Of a stretch of DNA of 5,396 nt, positions 1 to 4,690 are shown in pieces. Numbering within the stretch: position 1 is the first letter of the stretch; the number at the start of each line of letters is the position of its first letter. Position numbers and translations under genes: made by a program. The DNA comes from Trebonia sp. (GTDB lineage: Bacteria > Actinomycetota > Actinomycetes > Streptosporangiales > Streptosporangiaceae), in contig JASHXJ010000631.1 in the NCBI GenBank assembly GCA_030043595.1, positions 1 through 5,396 of the forward strand, given 5' to 3'. The notes beneath the pieces were generated by a model, which was given only the letters and a program-made list of their open reading frames with translations, searched no databases and was not told the DNA's origin.

Positions 1-1
1 G

Positions 2-1492
2 CTTGGCGGCGGCGCGACGCCGCTCGCGCAGGGCGGCCTGGCCGCGGCGATCGGCCCCGGTGACAGCGCCGCCTCGCATGCGCAGGACACGCTGATCGCG
101 GGCGCCGGGCTCTGCGACCCGGACACGGTTGCCGCGCTCGCGGCGGGCGCGCCCGAAGCGATCAGCTGGCTGACGGCCCGGGGCGCCCGGCTCAACCAGA
201 CGGAGCTGCGGCTGGAAGGCGGTCACAGCAGGCACCGTGTCGTGCACTCCGGCGACGACGCCACCGGCGCCGAGGTGCACCGGGCGCTGCGCGAGGCGCT
301 GCGCGCCAGCCGGGTCGAGGTCCTGGACCGGACCATCGCGCTCGACCTGCTGCTCGGGGACGAGGGCGCGGCGGCCGGGCTGCTGGCCGCGGCCGCCGAC
401 CCCGGTGGCGGCCTCGACCCCGGGGTGATCACCGCGCGTTCCGTGGTCCTGGCGGCAGGCGGTCTCGGGCAGGCGTTCGCGACCACCACGAATCCTCCGG
501 GCGCATCGGGGGACGCGATCGCGATCGCCGCGCGGGCCGGGGCCGTGCTGCGGGACCCCGAATTCGTCCAGTTCCACCCGACGGTGCTGTGGCTGGACGG
601 GGTGACCGGGCAGTGCCCGCTGATCACCGAGGCGCTGCGCGGCGCCGGGGCGGTGCTCCGCGACCTGGCGGGACGGCCGCTGATGGCCGGGCACGACCCG
701 CGCGGCGACCTGGCGCCGCGGGACGTCGTGTCCGCCCGCATGTACGAGGCAATAGGCGAGGGACCACACAGCGGTGGCGGGCACCTGTGGCTGGACGCGA
801 CCGCGCTCGGCGCGGACGTGCTCGAAGACGGCTTCCCCACCGTGACCGCCGCCTGCCGCAAGCACGGCGTCGACCCGGTCACCGACTGGGTCCCTGTCGC
901 GCCGGGCGCCCACTACTCCTGCGGAGGCATCCTGGCCAGCCTGGACGGGCGCACCAGCGTCCCCGGGCTGTACGCCGTCGGCGAGGCTGCCAGCACCGGC
1001 GTGCACGGAGCCAACCGGCTGGCGTCCAACTCCGTTACCGAGGCGGTGATCGCCGGACGGCGCGCGGGCGAGGCTATCGGCCGCGAGCGGGCCGGCGAGC
1101 CGGGCGAGGCGCTGCGGATGCCGCCCGCCGGGGGCGGGGTCCGCGCGGACAGCCGTCCCGCGCTCGCGGCGGCCATGTCCCTGTACGCCGGCGTCCTGCG
1201 GGACCGCGAGGGGCTCGAGCGGCTGGTCCGGACGCTCGAGGGAGTGGCGGGTGCGCGGCTGGAGTCGGGCGGGATCGTTCGGGATAGGGATTGTGATCTT
1301 GACCTCGCCACCGTGGAAGCGACGAACCTGCATGCCGTGTCGGCGCTGATCGCGGCGGCGGCGCTGCGGCGGGCGGAAAGCCGGGGCTGTCACCGGCGGC
1401 GGGACGCGCCGGAAAGAGCGGCGGCTGCCTGGCACACGCTGGTGCGCTGGGACGGGCGGCGGCTGCGGGTGAGCGGGGGCGGAGCGCCGTGA
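2..1492 (+). CDS. nadB: L-aspartate oxidase (NadB), 5'-truncated by the window edge
   Basis: NadB is the FAD enzyme that oxidises L-aspartate to iminoaspartate, the first step of de novo NAD synthesis; NadA uses the product. The reading frame is open from base 2 and gives 496 residues before TGA. About 35-40 N-terminal residues, including the first FAD-binding GxGxxG, lie outside the window. Numbering from the first visible codon, I see the FAD-contact segment PLAQGGLAAA (7-16), EGGHSR (72-77) with DDATGAEV after it, EFVQFHPT with His192, DPRGDLAPRD with Arg234, GAHYSCGG with His304 and HGANRLASNS with Arg339. These match E. coli His244, Arg290, His351 and Arg386, so the active site looks intact. 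The C-terminal helical domain carries the family's ESRG motif. A GTG at 242 is internal and is not the start. The stop overlaps nadC by four bases. This is not succinate dehydrogenase SdhA, because the residue pattern and neighbours fit NadB. Confidence 0.96.
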   Translation, partial: LGGGATPLAQGGLAAAIGPGDSAASHAQDTLIAGAGLCDPDTVAALAAGAPEAISWLTARGARLNQTELRLEGGHSRHRVVHSGDDATGAEVHRALREALRASRVEVLDRTIALDLLLGDEGAAAGLLAAAADPGGGLDPGVITARSVVLAAGGLGQAFATTTNPPGASGDAIAIAARAGAVLRDPEFVQFHPTVLWLDGVTGQCPLITEALRGAGAVLRDLAGRPLMAGHDPRGDLAPRDVVSARMYEAIGEGPHSGGGHLWLDATALGADVLEDGFPTVTAACRKHGVDPVTDWVPVAPGAHYSCGGILASLDGRTSVPGLYAVGEAASTGVHGANRLASNSVTEAVIAGRRAGEAIGRERAGEPGEALRMPPAGGGVRADSRPALAAAMSLYAGVLRDREGLERLVRTLEGVAGARLESGGIVRDRDCDLDLATVEATNLHAVSALIAAAALRRAESRGCHRRRDAPERAAAAWHTLVRWDGRRLRVSGGGAP

Positions 1493-2361
1493 CCCCGGAG
1501 ACGGTCGCGGCGCTGCGGGTCGCGGGTCTCGACGTCCATGACACCGAACGCGCCGTCCGTGCCGCGCTCGACGAGGACTACCGGTACGGGCCGGACGTCA
1601 CCAGCGAGGCGACGGCCGGGGACGCCCCGCTGCGAGCGGAGGTGGCGGCACGCGAGCAGGGCGTGCTTGCCGGGCTGCCCGTGGCGCTCGCAGTGCTGGA
1701 CGCGGTCGGCGCGATCGCGCACACGGTGCTGCGCGCGGACGGCTCGCGCATCGGGCCGGGCGACGCGGTGCTGCGCGTCGCGGGCCCGGCCAGCGCGGTA
1801 CTCGGGGCGGAACGGACCATGCTGAACTTCCTCACCCACCTGTCCGGGATCGCCACCGCGACCCGGGCCTGGGCGGACGCGGTCGCGGGGACGGGCGCGG
1901 TGATCAGGGACACCCGCAAGACCACGCCGGGGCTACGGCAGCTGGAGAAGTACGCCGTGCGGTGCGGCGGCGGCGCGAACCACCGGATGGGCCTGGGCGA
2001 CGCGGCCCTGATCAAGGACAACCACGTGGCCGCGGCAGGCGGGGTGGCGAAGGCGATCTCGGCGGTGCGCCTGGCCGCGCCTGAGCTGCCGCTCGAGGTC
2101 GAGTGCGACACACTTTCGCAGGTCCGGGAGGCCCTGGCGGCGGGCGCGCGGTTCCTGCTGCTGGACAACATGCCCGCTGAGCTGATGCGTGAGGCGGTCG
2201 CGGAGGCGCGGCTGTATCCGGGGACCCGGCTTGAGGCCAGCGGGGGGTTGCGGCTGTCTTCGGCCCGGGAAGTAGCCGGTACCGGCGTGGACTATCTCGC
2301 GGTCGGGGCGCTGACGCACTCCAGCCGGGCGCTGGACCTTGGGCTGGACTTCGCCGGCTAG
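1489..2361 (+). CDS. nadC: Quinolinate (nicotinate-nucleotide) phosphoribosyltransferase NadC
   Basis: NadC condenses quinolinate with PRPP and decarboxylates it to nicotinate mononucleotide, CO2 and pyrophosphate, the step where the NAD ring enters the shared pathway. The protein has 290 residues, the usual family length (Mycobacterium NadC is about 285). The N-terminal sandwich domain holds LDEDYRYGPDVT (27-38). The barrel holds AERTMLN (107-113), IRDTRKTTPGLR (139-150), CGGGANHRMGLGDAALIKDN (159-178), EVECD (203-207), LLLDNM (223-228), and ASGG and DYLAVGALTHS near the end. Arg109, Lys144, Arg166, Lys176, Glu205 and Asp226 align with the known quinolinate/PRPP-binding residues, a constant four positions after the M. 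tuberculosis numbers. The GTG start at 1489 shares GTGA with the nadB stop, implying translational coupling; the preceding GGGGGCGGAG may serve as ribosome binding site. The TAG stop overlaps the convergent gene. Confidence 0.97.
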   Translation: MTPETVAALRVAGLDVHDTERAVRAALDEDYRYGPDVTSEATAGDAPLRAEVAAREQGVLAGLPVALAVLDAVGAIAHTVLRADGSRIGPGDAVLRVAGPASAVLGAERTMLNFLTHLSGIATATRAWADAVAGTGAVIRDTRKTTPGLRQLEKYAVRCGGGANHRMGLGDAALIKDNHVAAAGGVAKAISAVRLAAPELPLEVECDTLSQVREALAAGARFLLLDNMPAELMREAVAEARLYPGTRLEASGGLRLSSAREVAGTGVDYLAVGALTHSSRALDLGLDFAG

Positions 2362-3833
2362 TCGGGTCGTCCCAGGGTGCTCCAGACCTGGGGGAACTGC
2401 CCGATGCCCAGTTTGCGGCAGATCATCTGGGCCGCCAGGCCGACCGCCTCGGTGACCGTGGGGAACGCGAACGGGATCGTGGCGACCTGCTCGACGGTCA
2501 GGCCGGCGGTCATCGCGGTGGCGATCACCTGGATGATCTCCGCGGAGTACTCGCCGAGGACGTGGCCGCCGAGGATCGTGTGGTCGCGGCGGTCAGCGAT
2601 GAGCTTGCAGAAGCCGTCCGGGCGGCCGTCGGCGACGGGCCGGAGCAGCTGGTGGTATTCGGCGGTGGCGGTCACGATGTCGTGGCCCGGGGCGGCGGCG
2701 GCGGCTGGCTCGGTGAGACCGACCTGGCCGTATTCGGGGTCGGTGAAGCTGCCCGACGGGACGACGCGGTAGCTTACCGTGGCTTGCGGTGCCTCGCCGT
2801 CGGCCGCGTTGCAGGCGGCGATCGCGTTGCGGGCGGCGATGCGGCCCTCGGCCCTGGCGAACTGCACGAGCTTGGCCTGGCCGTTCACGTCGCCGGCGGC
2901 GTAGATATGCGGCACGTTGGTGCGCATGCAGGCGTCGACGGGGACTTTCCCTGGGCCTTGCTCGACGCCGGCCTTCTCGAGGGCCAGCCCGGCCGTGTTC
3001 GCGGGCCAGCCAATCGCCGTGAACACGGCATCGAATTTCGCGCCTTCCTCCGCGCCGCCGCGGACGTAGCGGACGGTGACTTGGGTGCCTCGCGATTCGA
3101 GCTCGGTGACCATTGTCTGCGTCCGGACAGTGATGCCCCTCGCGTGGAAGGCGTTCGACAGGCCTGCGCTGACGGCGGGGTCGGCGGAGGCGATCAGCGA
3201 TGGGCCGGCCTCGAAGATGGTGACGCTGACGCCGAAGTCGGCCAGGATGGAGGCGATCTGGCAGCCGGTGTCGGCACCGCCGACGACCGCCGCGCCGGCC
3301 GGCAGGCTGGTCAGGGACGGGATGTCGTTGTAGGAAAGCGCCAGTTCGGCCCCTGGGACGTCAAGCGGGGCGGCGTACCCGCCGACAGCCACGATGACGC
3401 TGTCACCGGTCCAGGTGCGGCCGCCTTCCGCCTTCACGGTGTGCGGGTCGGTGAAGGAGACGGGGCCGGTGTGTTCGGCGAGGTCGACACCGCTCTGGCG
3501 GAGGTAGGCAGCCAGCTGCTTGGCGTCCCTCGCATAGCGGGCGACCTCGCCGCTCCTGGCGAGGATGGCGGGCAGGTCGGGTGTCGGGGCGGGACCTCGC
3601 AGGCCGAAGGTTTCCCAGGACGCCCAGTCCCCTGCCAGGCGCGCCGCGCGGGCGAGGGTCCGCACCGGGGCCGGGCCGCGGTTCATGGTGGTCCCGCCGA
3701 CCTCGTCGGCTTCGAGCAGGGTGACGTCGGCCCCCAGTTCACGCGCCTGCATGGCGGCCGCCATGCCCGCGGAGCCACCGCCGATGACGAGCAGCCTCAC
3801 CGCGGTATCCGGTGCGGGCTGCGCGCTTTGCAT
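2358..3833 (-). CDS. FAD/NAD(P)-dependent oxidoreductase of the mercuric reductase/lipoamide dehydrogenase fold, lacking the redox cysteines
   Basis: With the ATG at 3833 this is a 491-residue flavoprotein with the complete fold of class I pyridine nucleotide-disulfide oxidoreductases. The FAD site is LLVIGGGSAG (14-23) with Glu41. The NAD(P) site is VVGGADTG (183-190), ending in Glu208, which favours NADH. The second FAD motif is YAAGDVNG with Asp315. The C-terminal dimerisation domain runs from about 345 to 491. The site that normally reads GGTCxNxGCxPSK is GGTTMNRGPAPVR (46-58), so Thr49 and Pro54 replace both cysteines. The C-terminal HPTxxE is FPTVTE, so Phe457 replaces the catalytic His while Glu462 stays. 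It therefore cannot do dithiol chemistry and may be a quinone reductase, an NADH oxidase or another electron carrier; the substrate is unknown. The start is uncertain. No Shine-Dalgarno sequence precedes 3833, and the GTG at 3800 would give a start at RLLVIGGG. An in-frame GTG at 3980 would add 49 low-complexity residues. It is intact and convergent with nadC. Confidence 0.88.
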   Translation of the reverse strand: MQSAQPAPDTAVRLLVIGGGSAGMAAAMQARELGADVTLLEADEVGGTTMNRGPAPVRTLARAARLAGDWASWETFGLRGPAPTPDLPAILARSGEVARYARDAKQLAAYLRQSGVDLAEHTGPVSFTDPHTVKAEGGRTWTGDSVIVAVGGYAAPLDVPGAELALSYNDIPSLTSLPAGAAVVGGADTGCQIASILADFGVSVTIFEAGPSLIASADPAVSAGLSNAFHARGITVRTQTMVTELESRGTQVTVRYVRGGAEEGAKFDAVFTAIGWPANTAGLALEKAGVEQGPGKVPVDACMRTNVPHIYAAGDVNGQAKLVQFARAEGRIAARNAIAACNAADGEAPQATVSYRVVPSGSFTDPEYGQVGLTEPAAAAAPGHDIVTATAEYHQLLRPVADGRPDGFCKLIADRRDHTILGGHVLGEYSAEIIQVIATAMTAGLTVEQVATIPFAFPTVTEAVGLAAQMICRKLGIGQFPQVWSTLGRPD

Positions 3834-3901
3834 GTTTTGTGGGCTTTGCGGGCTTTGTGAGCTTTGTGGGCTTTGTGCGTGCCGTGCGTGCCGTGTCGCA
3901 T
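3797..3901 (-). CDS. Possible leaderless His/Lys/Arg-rich leader peptide, 34 residues
   Basis: An ATG at 3901 opens a 34-codon frame, different from that of the flavoprotein. It ends in a TGA (3797-3799) that shares GTGA with the flavoprotein GTG at 3800. The peptide is made of tripeptides: two HGT, three HKA, then RKA, HKT and CKA, followed by a short basic tail. It has seven His, six Lys, five Arg and one Cys. A TACTAT sequence lies on the same strand with exactly seven bases between it and the ATG, the geometry expected of leaderless actinobacterial genes. The stop/start overlap is the same as between nadB and nadC. Against it, the tripeptides follow automatically from a 9-bp DNA repeat, and the ORF is short. 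It could instead be untranslated leader, or the DNA could be read as the N-terminal extension of the flavoprotein. The function is unknown; metal binding by the histidines is only a guess. Confidence 0.3.
   Translation of the reverse strand: MRHGTHGTHKAHKAHKARKAHKTCKARSPHRIPR
3822..3893. repeat. 9-bp tandem repeat array, eight units
   Basis: Six units ending in GCTTTG (one reads GTTTTG) run from 3822 to 3875, for example TGGGCTTTG at 3840 and 3867. Two identical TGCGTGCCG units follow at 3876-3893. The period is exactly nine, so copy-number change would not shift any frame. In the flavoprotein frame the units read QSP/QSS/QSA tripeptides; in the overlapping leader ORF they read HKA/HGT. The ATG at 3833 is a single variant unit inside the array. 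The array therefore straddles the proposed translation starts of the oxidoreductase. Confidence 0.85.
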
Positions 3902-3908
3902 GGGAACG

Positions 3909-3914
3909 ATAGTA
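3909..3914 (-). promoter_or_regulatory. Candidate -10 element TACTAT for the flavoprotein/leader ORF
   Basis: On the minus strand TACTAT fits TAnnnT and stands seven bases before the ATG at 3901, so a transcript could begin at or next to that codon. No good -35 lies at 16-18 bp; a TTGCGT occurs about 22 bp upstream. The hexamer touches the AACTC/GAGTT palindrome, which fits a regulated promoter. There is no expression evidence. Confidence 0.4.
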
Positions 3915-3926
3915 ACTCTTTGAGTT
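3914..3926. promoter_or_regulatory. Inverted repeat AACTCtttGAGTT, candidate operator
   Basis: A perfect 5-bp inverted repeat with a 3-bp centre lies directly upstream of the TACTAT hexamer, in the expected -10/-35 spacer on the minus strand. A bound repressor or a MerR-type activator would control the flavoprotein from here. The 8-mer TAACTCTT at its left edge recurs in both arms of the 19-bp inverted repeat at 4185-4234. The regulator is unknown. Confidence 0.35.
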
Positions 3927-3948
3927 GTTGCCGGTTACGCAACGTTGC
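3927..3948. promoter_or_regulatory. Overlapping GTTGC/GCAAC palindromes, candidate operator
   Basis: GTTGC (3927-3931) and GCAAC (3939-3943) are inverted about a 7-bp spacer. The second half-site is also the left half of a perfect 10-bp palindrome, GCAACGTTGC (3939-3948). Three half-sites thus lie just upstream of the candidate promoter and next to the AACTC/GAGTT element. This arrangement suits a dimeric regulator that binds co-operatively. It is inferred from symmetry and position only. Confidence 0.3.
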
Positions 3949-3998
3949 CTCGGCTCTCGGAGACTGGCTCGCGCGCGCACCTGGGGCCATGTCGTTTG

Positions 3999-4015
3999 TC
4001 GCTAGGCCGTAGCGA
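3999..4015. repeat. Small inverted repeat TCGCTA/TAGCGA
   Basis: A 6-bp perfect inverted repeat with a 5-nt centre (GGCCG), able to form a short hairpin on either strand. No coding signal surrounds it. Its role is unknown. Confidence 0.4.
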
Positions 4016-4024
4016 GTCCCGCTC

Positions 4025-4119
4025 CCGGAGGTCACCTCAGCCCCGTCGGCACCAGGGTTCCCGCATCGCCCGGTCCCCCGCGCCGCCGGCCAGGGAACGT
4101 GGCAGATCGTGACCTCCGG
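4025..4119. repeat. Nested long-range inverted repeat, possible structured RNA
   Basis: CCGGAGGTCAC (4025-4035) and GTGACCTCCGG (4109-4119) are perfectly complementary 11-mers 73 bp apart. Within them GTTCCC (4057-4062) and GGGAAC (4093-4098) form a second pair in nested order around a GC-rich centre. Transcribed from either strand, the 95 bases could fold into one long interrupted stem. It matches no riboswitch or small RNA that I recognise. The intergenic setting, upstream of a divergent flavoprotein and tRNA, leaves its transcription unknown. Confidence 0.4.
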
Positions 4120-4184
4120 CAAGATGTTGGCGGCTGATCACCTGCTCCGGCGCGCCCGGCGGGAGGCGGCGACGCCGCGGGCCG

Positions 4185-4234
4185 TTACCGTGAAGAGTTA
4201 TCCCAGCTGGGGGTCGGATAACTCTTCACGGTAA
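4185..4234. repeat. Perfect 19-bp inverted repeat with 12-bp centre
   Basis: The arms TTACCGTGAAGAGTTATCC (4185-4203) and its exact complement (4216-4234) flank a 12-bp centre. The first bases of that centre form a CCCAGCTGGG palindrome with the arm end (4202-4211). There is no T-tract on either strand, and no recognised gene transcribes into it, since the flanking genes diverge. An ordinary intrinsic terminator is therefore a poor fit. It could be a regulator site, the hairpin of an unannotated RNA, or a remnant of a small mobile element. AAGAGTTA/TAACTCTT in the arms recurs at the flavoprotein promoter. Confidence 0.85.
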
Positions 4235-4245
4235 TGGGCGTGCCC

Positions 4246-4285
4246 GAAATATCTCAACTTGAGGTTCAGGCATTGAGGGTATTTC
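4246..4285. repeat. Imperfect hairpin GAAATA-CTCAA / TTGAG-TATTTC in an A+T-richer pocket
   Basis: GAAATA, one base, then CTCAA (4246-4257) pairs with TTGAG, two bases, then TATTTC (4273-4285): eleven base pairs with a 1x2 internal loop. A smaller palindrome, CTCAAcTTGAG (4253-4263), overlaps the left arm, so two structures compete. The base composition is clearly lower in GC than the surroundings. It lies only 11 bp after the 19-bp inverted repeat. No function is recognised. Confidence 0.45.
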
Positions 4286-4387
4286 TTCCCACTGAATGAC
4301 GGGGCCGGCCACCCGGCGGGGTCCCGCCCCTTGTTCACGCTCCGCGGGCAGGCCGCGCACACCGAATGAGTGCGGGAGGCCAACTTC

Positions 4388-4396
4388 TGGTAGTCT
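4388..4396 (+). promoter_or_regulatory. Candidate extended -10 (TGG TAGTCT) for the tRNA
   Basis: TAGTCT (4391-4396) fits TAnnnT and is preceded by TGG, an extended -10 pattern. It lies 57 bases before the mature tRNA, leaving a leader of about 50 nt for RNase P to remove. The bases 17 upstream are a poor -35, so support is modest. Confidence 0.35.
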
Positions 4397-4453
4397 CTCG
4401 GCGAGGCGATGAGCTGGCCTGGGCCGCGTGTCCGGCTGGCCGCCACGTTCCCG

Positions 4454-4528
4454 GGGCCGTTAGCTCAGCGGGAGAGCGCTTCCCTGACACGGAAGAGGTC
4501 ACTGGTTCAAATCCAGTACGGCCCACCA
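4454..4528 (+). tRNA. tRNA-Val (anticodon GAC) with encoded CCA
   Basis: The 75 nt fold as a complete cloverleaf. The acceptor GGGCCGT pairs with ACGGCCC. The D stem is GCTC/GAGC with loop AGCGGGA. The anticodon stem is CTTCC/GGAAG with loop CTGACAC, so the anticodon at 4486-4488 is GAC, which reads valine GUC/GUU codons. The variable loop is AGGTC, and the T stem is ACTGG/CCAGT around TTCAAAT. The discriminator is A4525, and CCA (4526-4528) is encoded in the DNA. All stems are fully paired. GUC is a heavily used valine codon at this GC content. No second copy of the tRNA 3' end that would mark an integrated element is present in the window. Confidence 0.97.
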
Positions 4529-4560
4529 GAGACATACCTTAAGCGGCTTACTCAAACCCC

Positions 4561-4580
4561 CACCTGGCCAGGGCCAGGTG
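4561..4580 (+). terminator. Palindrome CACCTGGCC-AG-GGCCAGGTG, probable tRNA terminator hairpin
   Basis: Two perfect 9-bp arms around a 2-bp centre would form a stable 8-bp stem-loop in RNA, 32 nt after the tRNA end. No T-tract follows, as is common for hairpin terminators in high-GC actinobacteria. It also lies 25 bp beyond the 3' boundary of the intron remnant, on its 3' exon side. Confidence 0.45.
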
Positions 4581-4605
4581 AGATCGTCCAGCTCAGCCAC
4601 CATCG

Positions 4606-4644
4606 GTCGGGTGGCCAGGGGAATTTCACCCCTGGGCTCCCGCA
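4606..4644 (-). ncRNA. Group II intron domain VI and 3' end
   Basis: After a short linker, CCAGGGG and CCCCTGG (7 bp, loop TGAAATT) form the domain VI stem. The 3' side continues CCACCCGAC, placing an unpaired branch-point A (complement of 4612) seven bases from the inferred 3' splice site. Ends of the form YACCCGAC after domain VI are familiar from bacterial group II introns. The exact last base is inferred by that resemblance. Confidence 0.75.
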
Positions 4645-4678
4645 GATCCTGGCGTGACACTCTCGCGTCACCAGGCTC
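4645..4678 (-). ncRNA. Group II intron domain V
   Basis: The 34 nt fold exactly as a domain V. A lower helix GAGCCTGG/CCAGGATC is followed by an upper helix TGACGC/GTGTCA capped by a GAGA (GNRA) tetraloop, and the canonical two-base CG bulge sits on the 3' side. The AGC catalytic triad is present in GAGCC. One departure is visible: the G of the triad, normally in a G-U pair, here faces A because the 3' strand ends GGATC instead of GGTTC. This substitution may reflect decay after the element lost mobility. Confidence 0.85.
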
Positions 4679-4690
4679 TTCTTGCTCTCG

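Noticed and set aside
2562..3860. 432-codon plus-strand ORF
   Set aside because: It lies wholly opposite the flavoprotein gene, is extremely Gly/Ala/Asp/Val-rich and has no recognisable domain; long antisense frames are expected at this GC content.
3822..3893. CRISPR array
   Set aside because: The units are 9 bp and directly contiguous with no spacers, so this is a simple tandem repeat.
4025..4119. Cobalamin, TPP or ydaO-type riboswitch
   Set aside because: I compared the conserved core sequences of these classes by eye on both strands and found no convincing match.
4253..4263. CTCAAcTTGAG as a SoxR-type operator near a redox gene
   Set aside because: SoxR sites have these half-sites separated by several bases; here only one base separates them, and the site is some 350 bp from the flavoprotein promoter.
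4198..4446. 82-codon minus-strand ORF in the intergenic region
   Set aside because: It crosses the 19-bp inverted repeat and the second hairpin, has no recognised domain and no good start signal. The structured DNA explains the region better.
4335..4535. Minus-strand ORF containing GRTGFEPVTSSVSGK
   Set aside because: This is the antisense translation of the tRNA-Val gene, a well-known source of false proteins in databases.
4561..4580. Hairpin as the 5' exon terminator of a group IIC intron insertion
   Set aside because: Group IIC introns insert downstream of terminator hairpins, but this palindrome is on the 3' exon side of the minus-strand intron, the wrong side for that model.
4409..4657. 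Plus-strand ORF reading through the tRNA (GPLAQRESASLTRKRS)
   Set aside because: It is a translation of the tRNA itself and continues into the domain VI complement; no independent coding signal.
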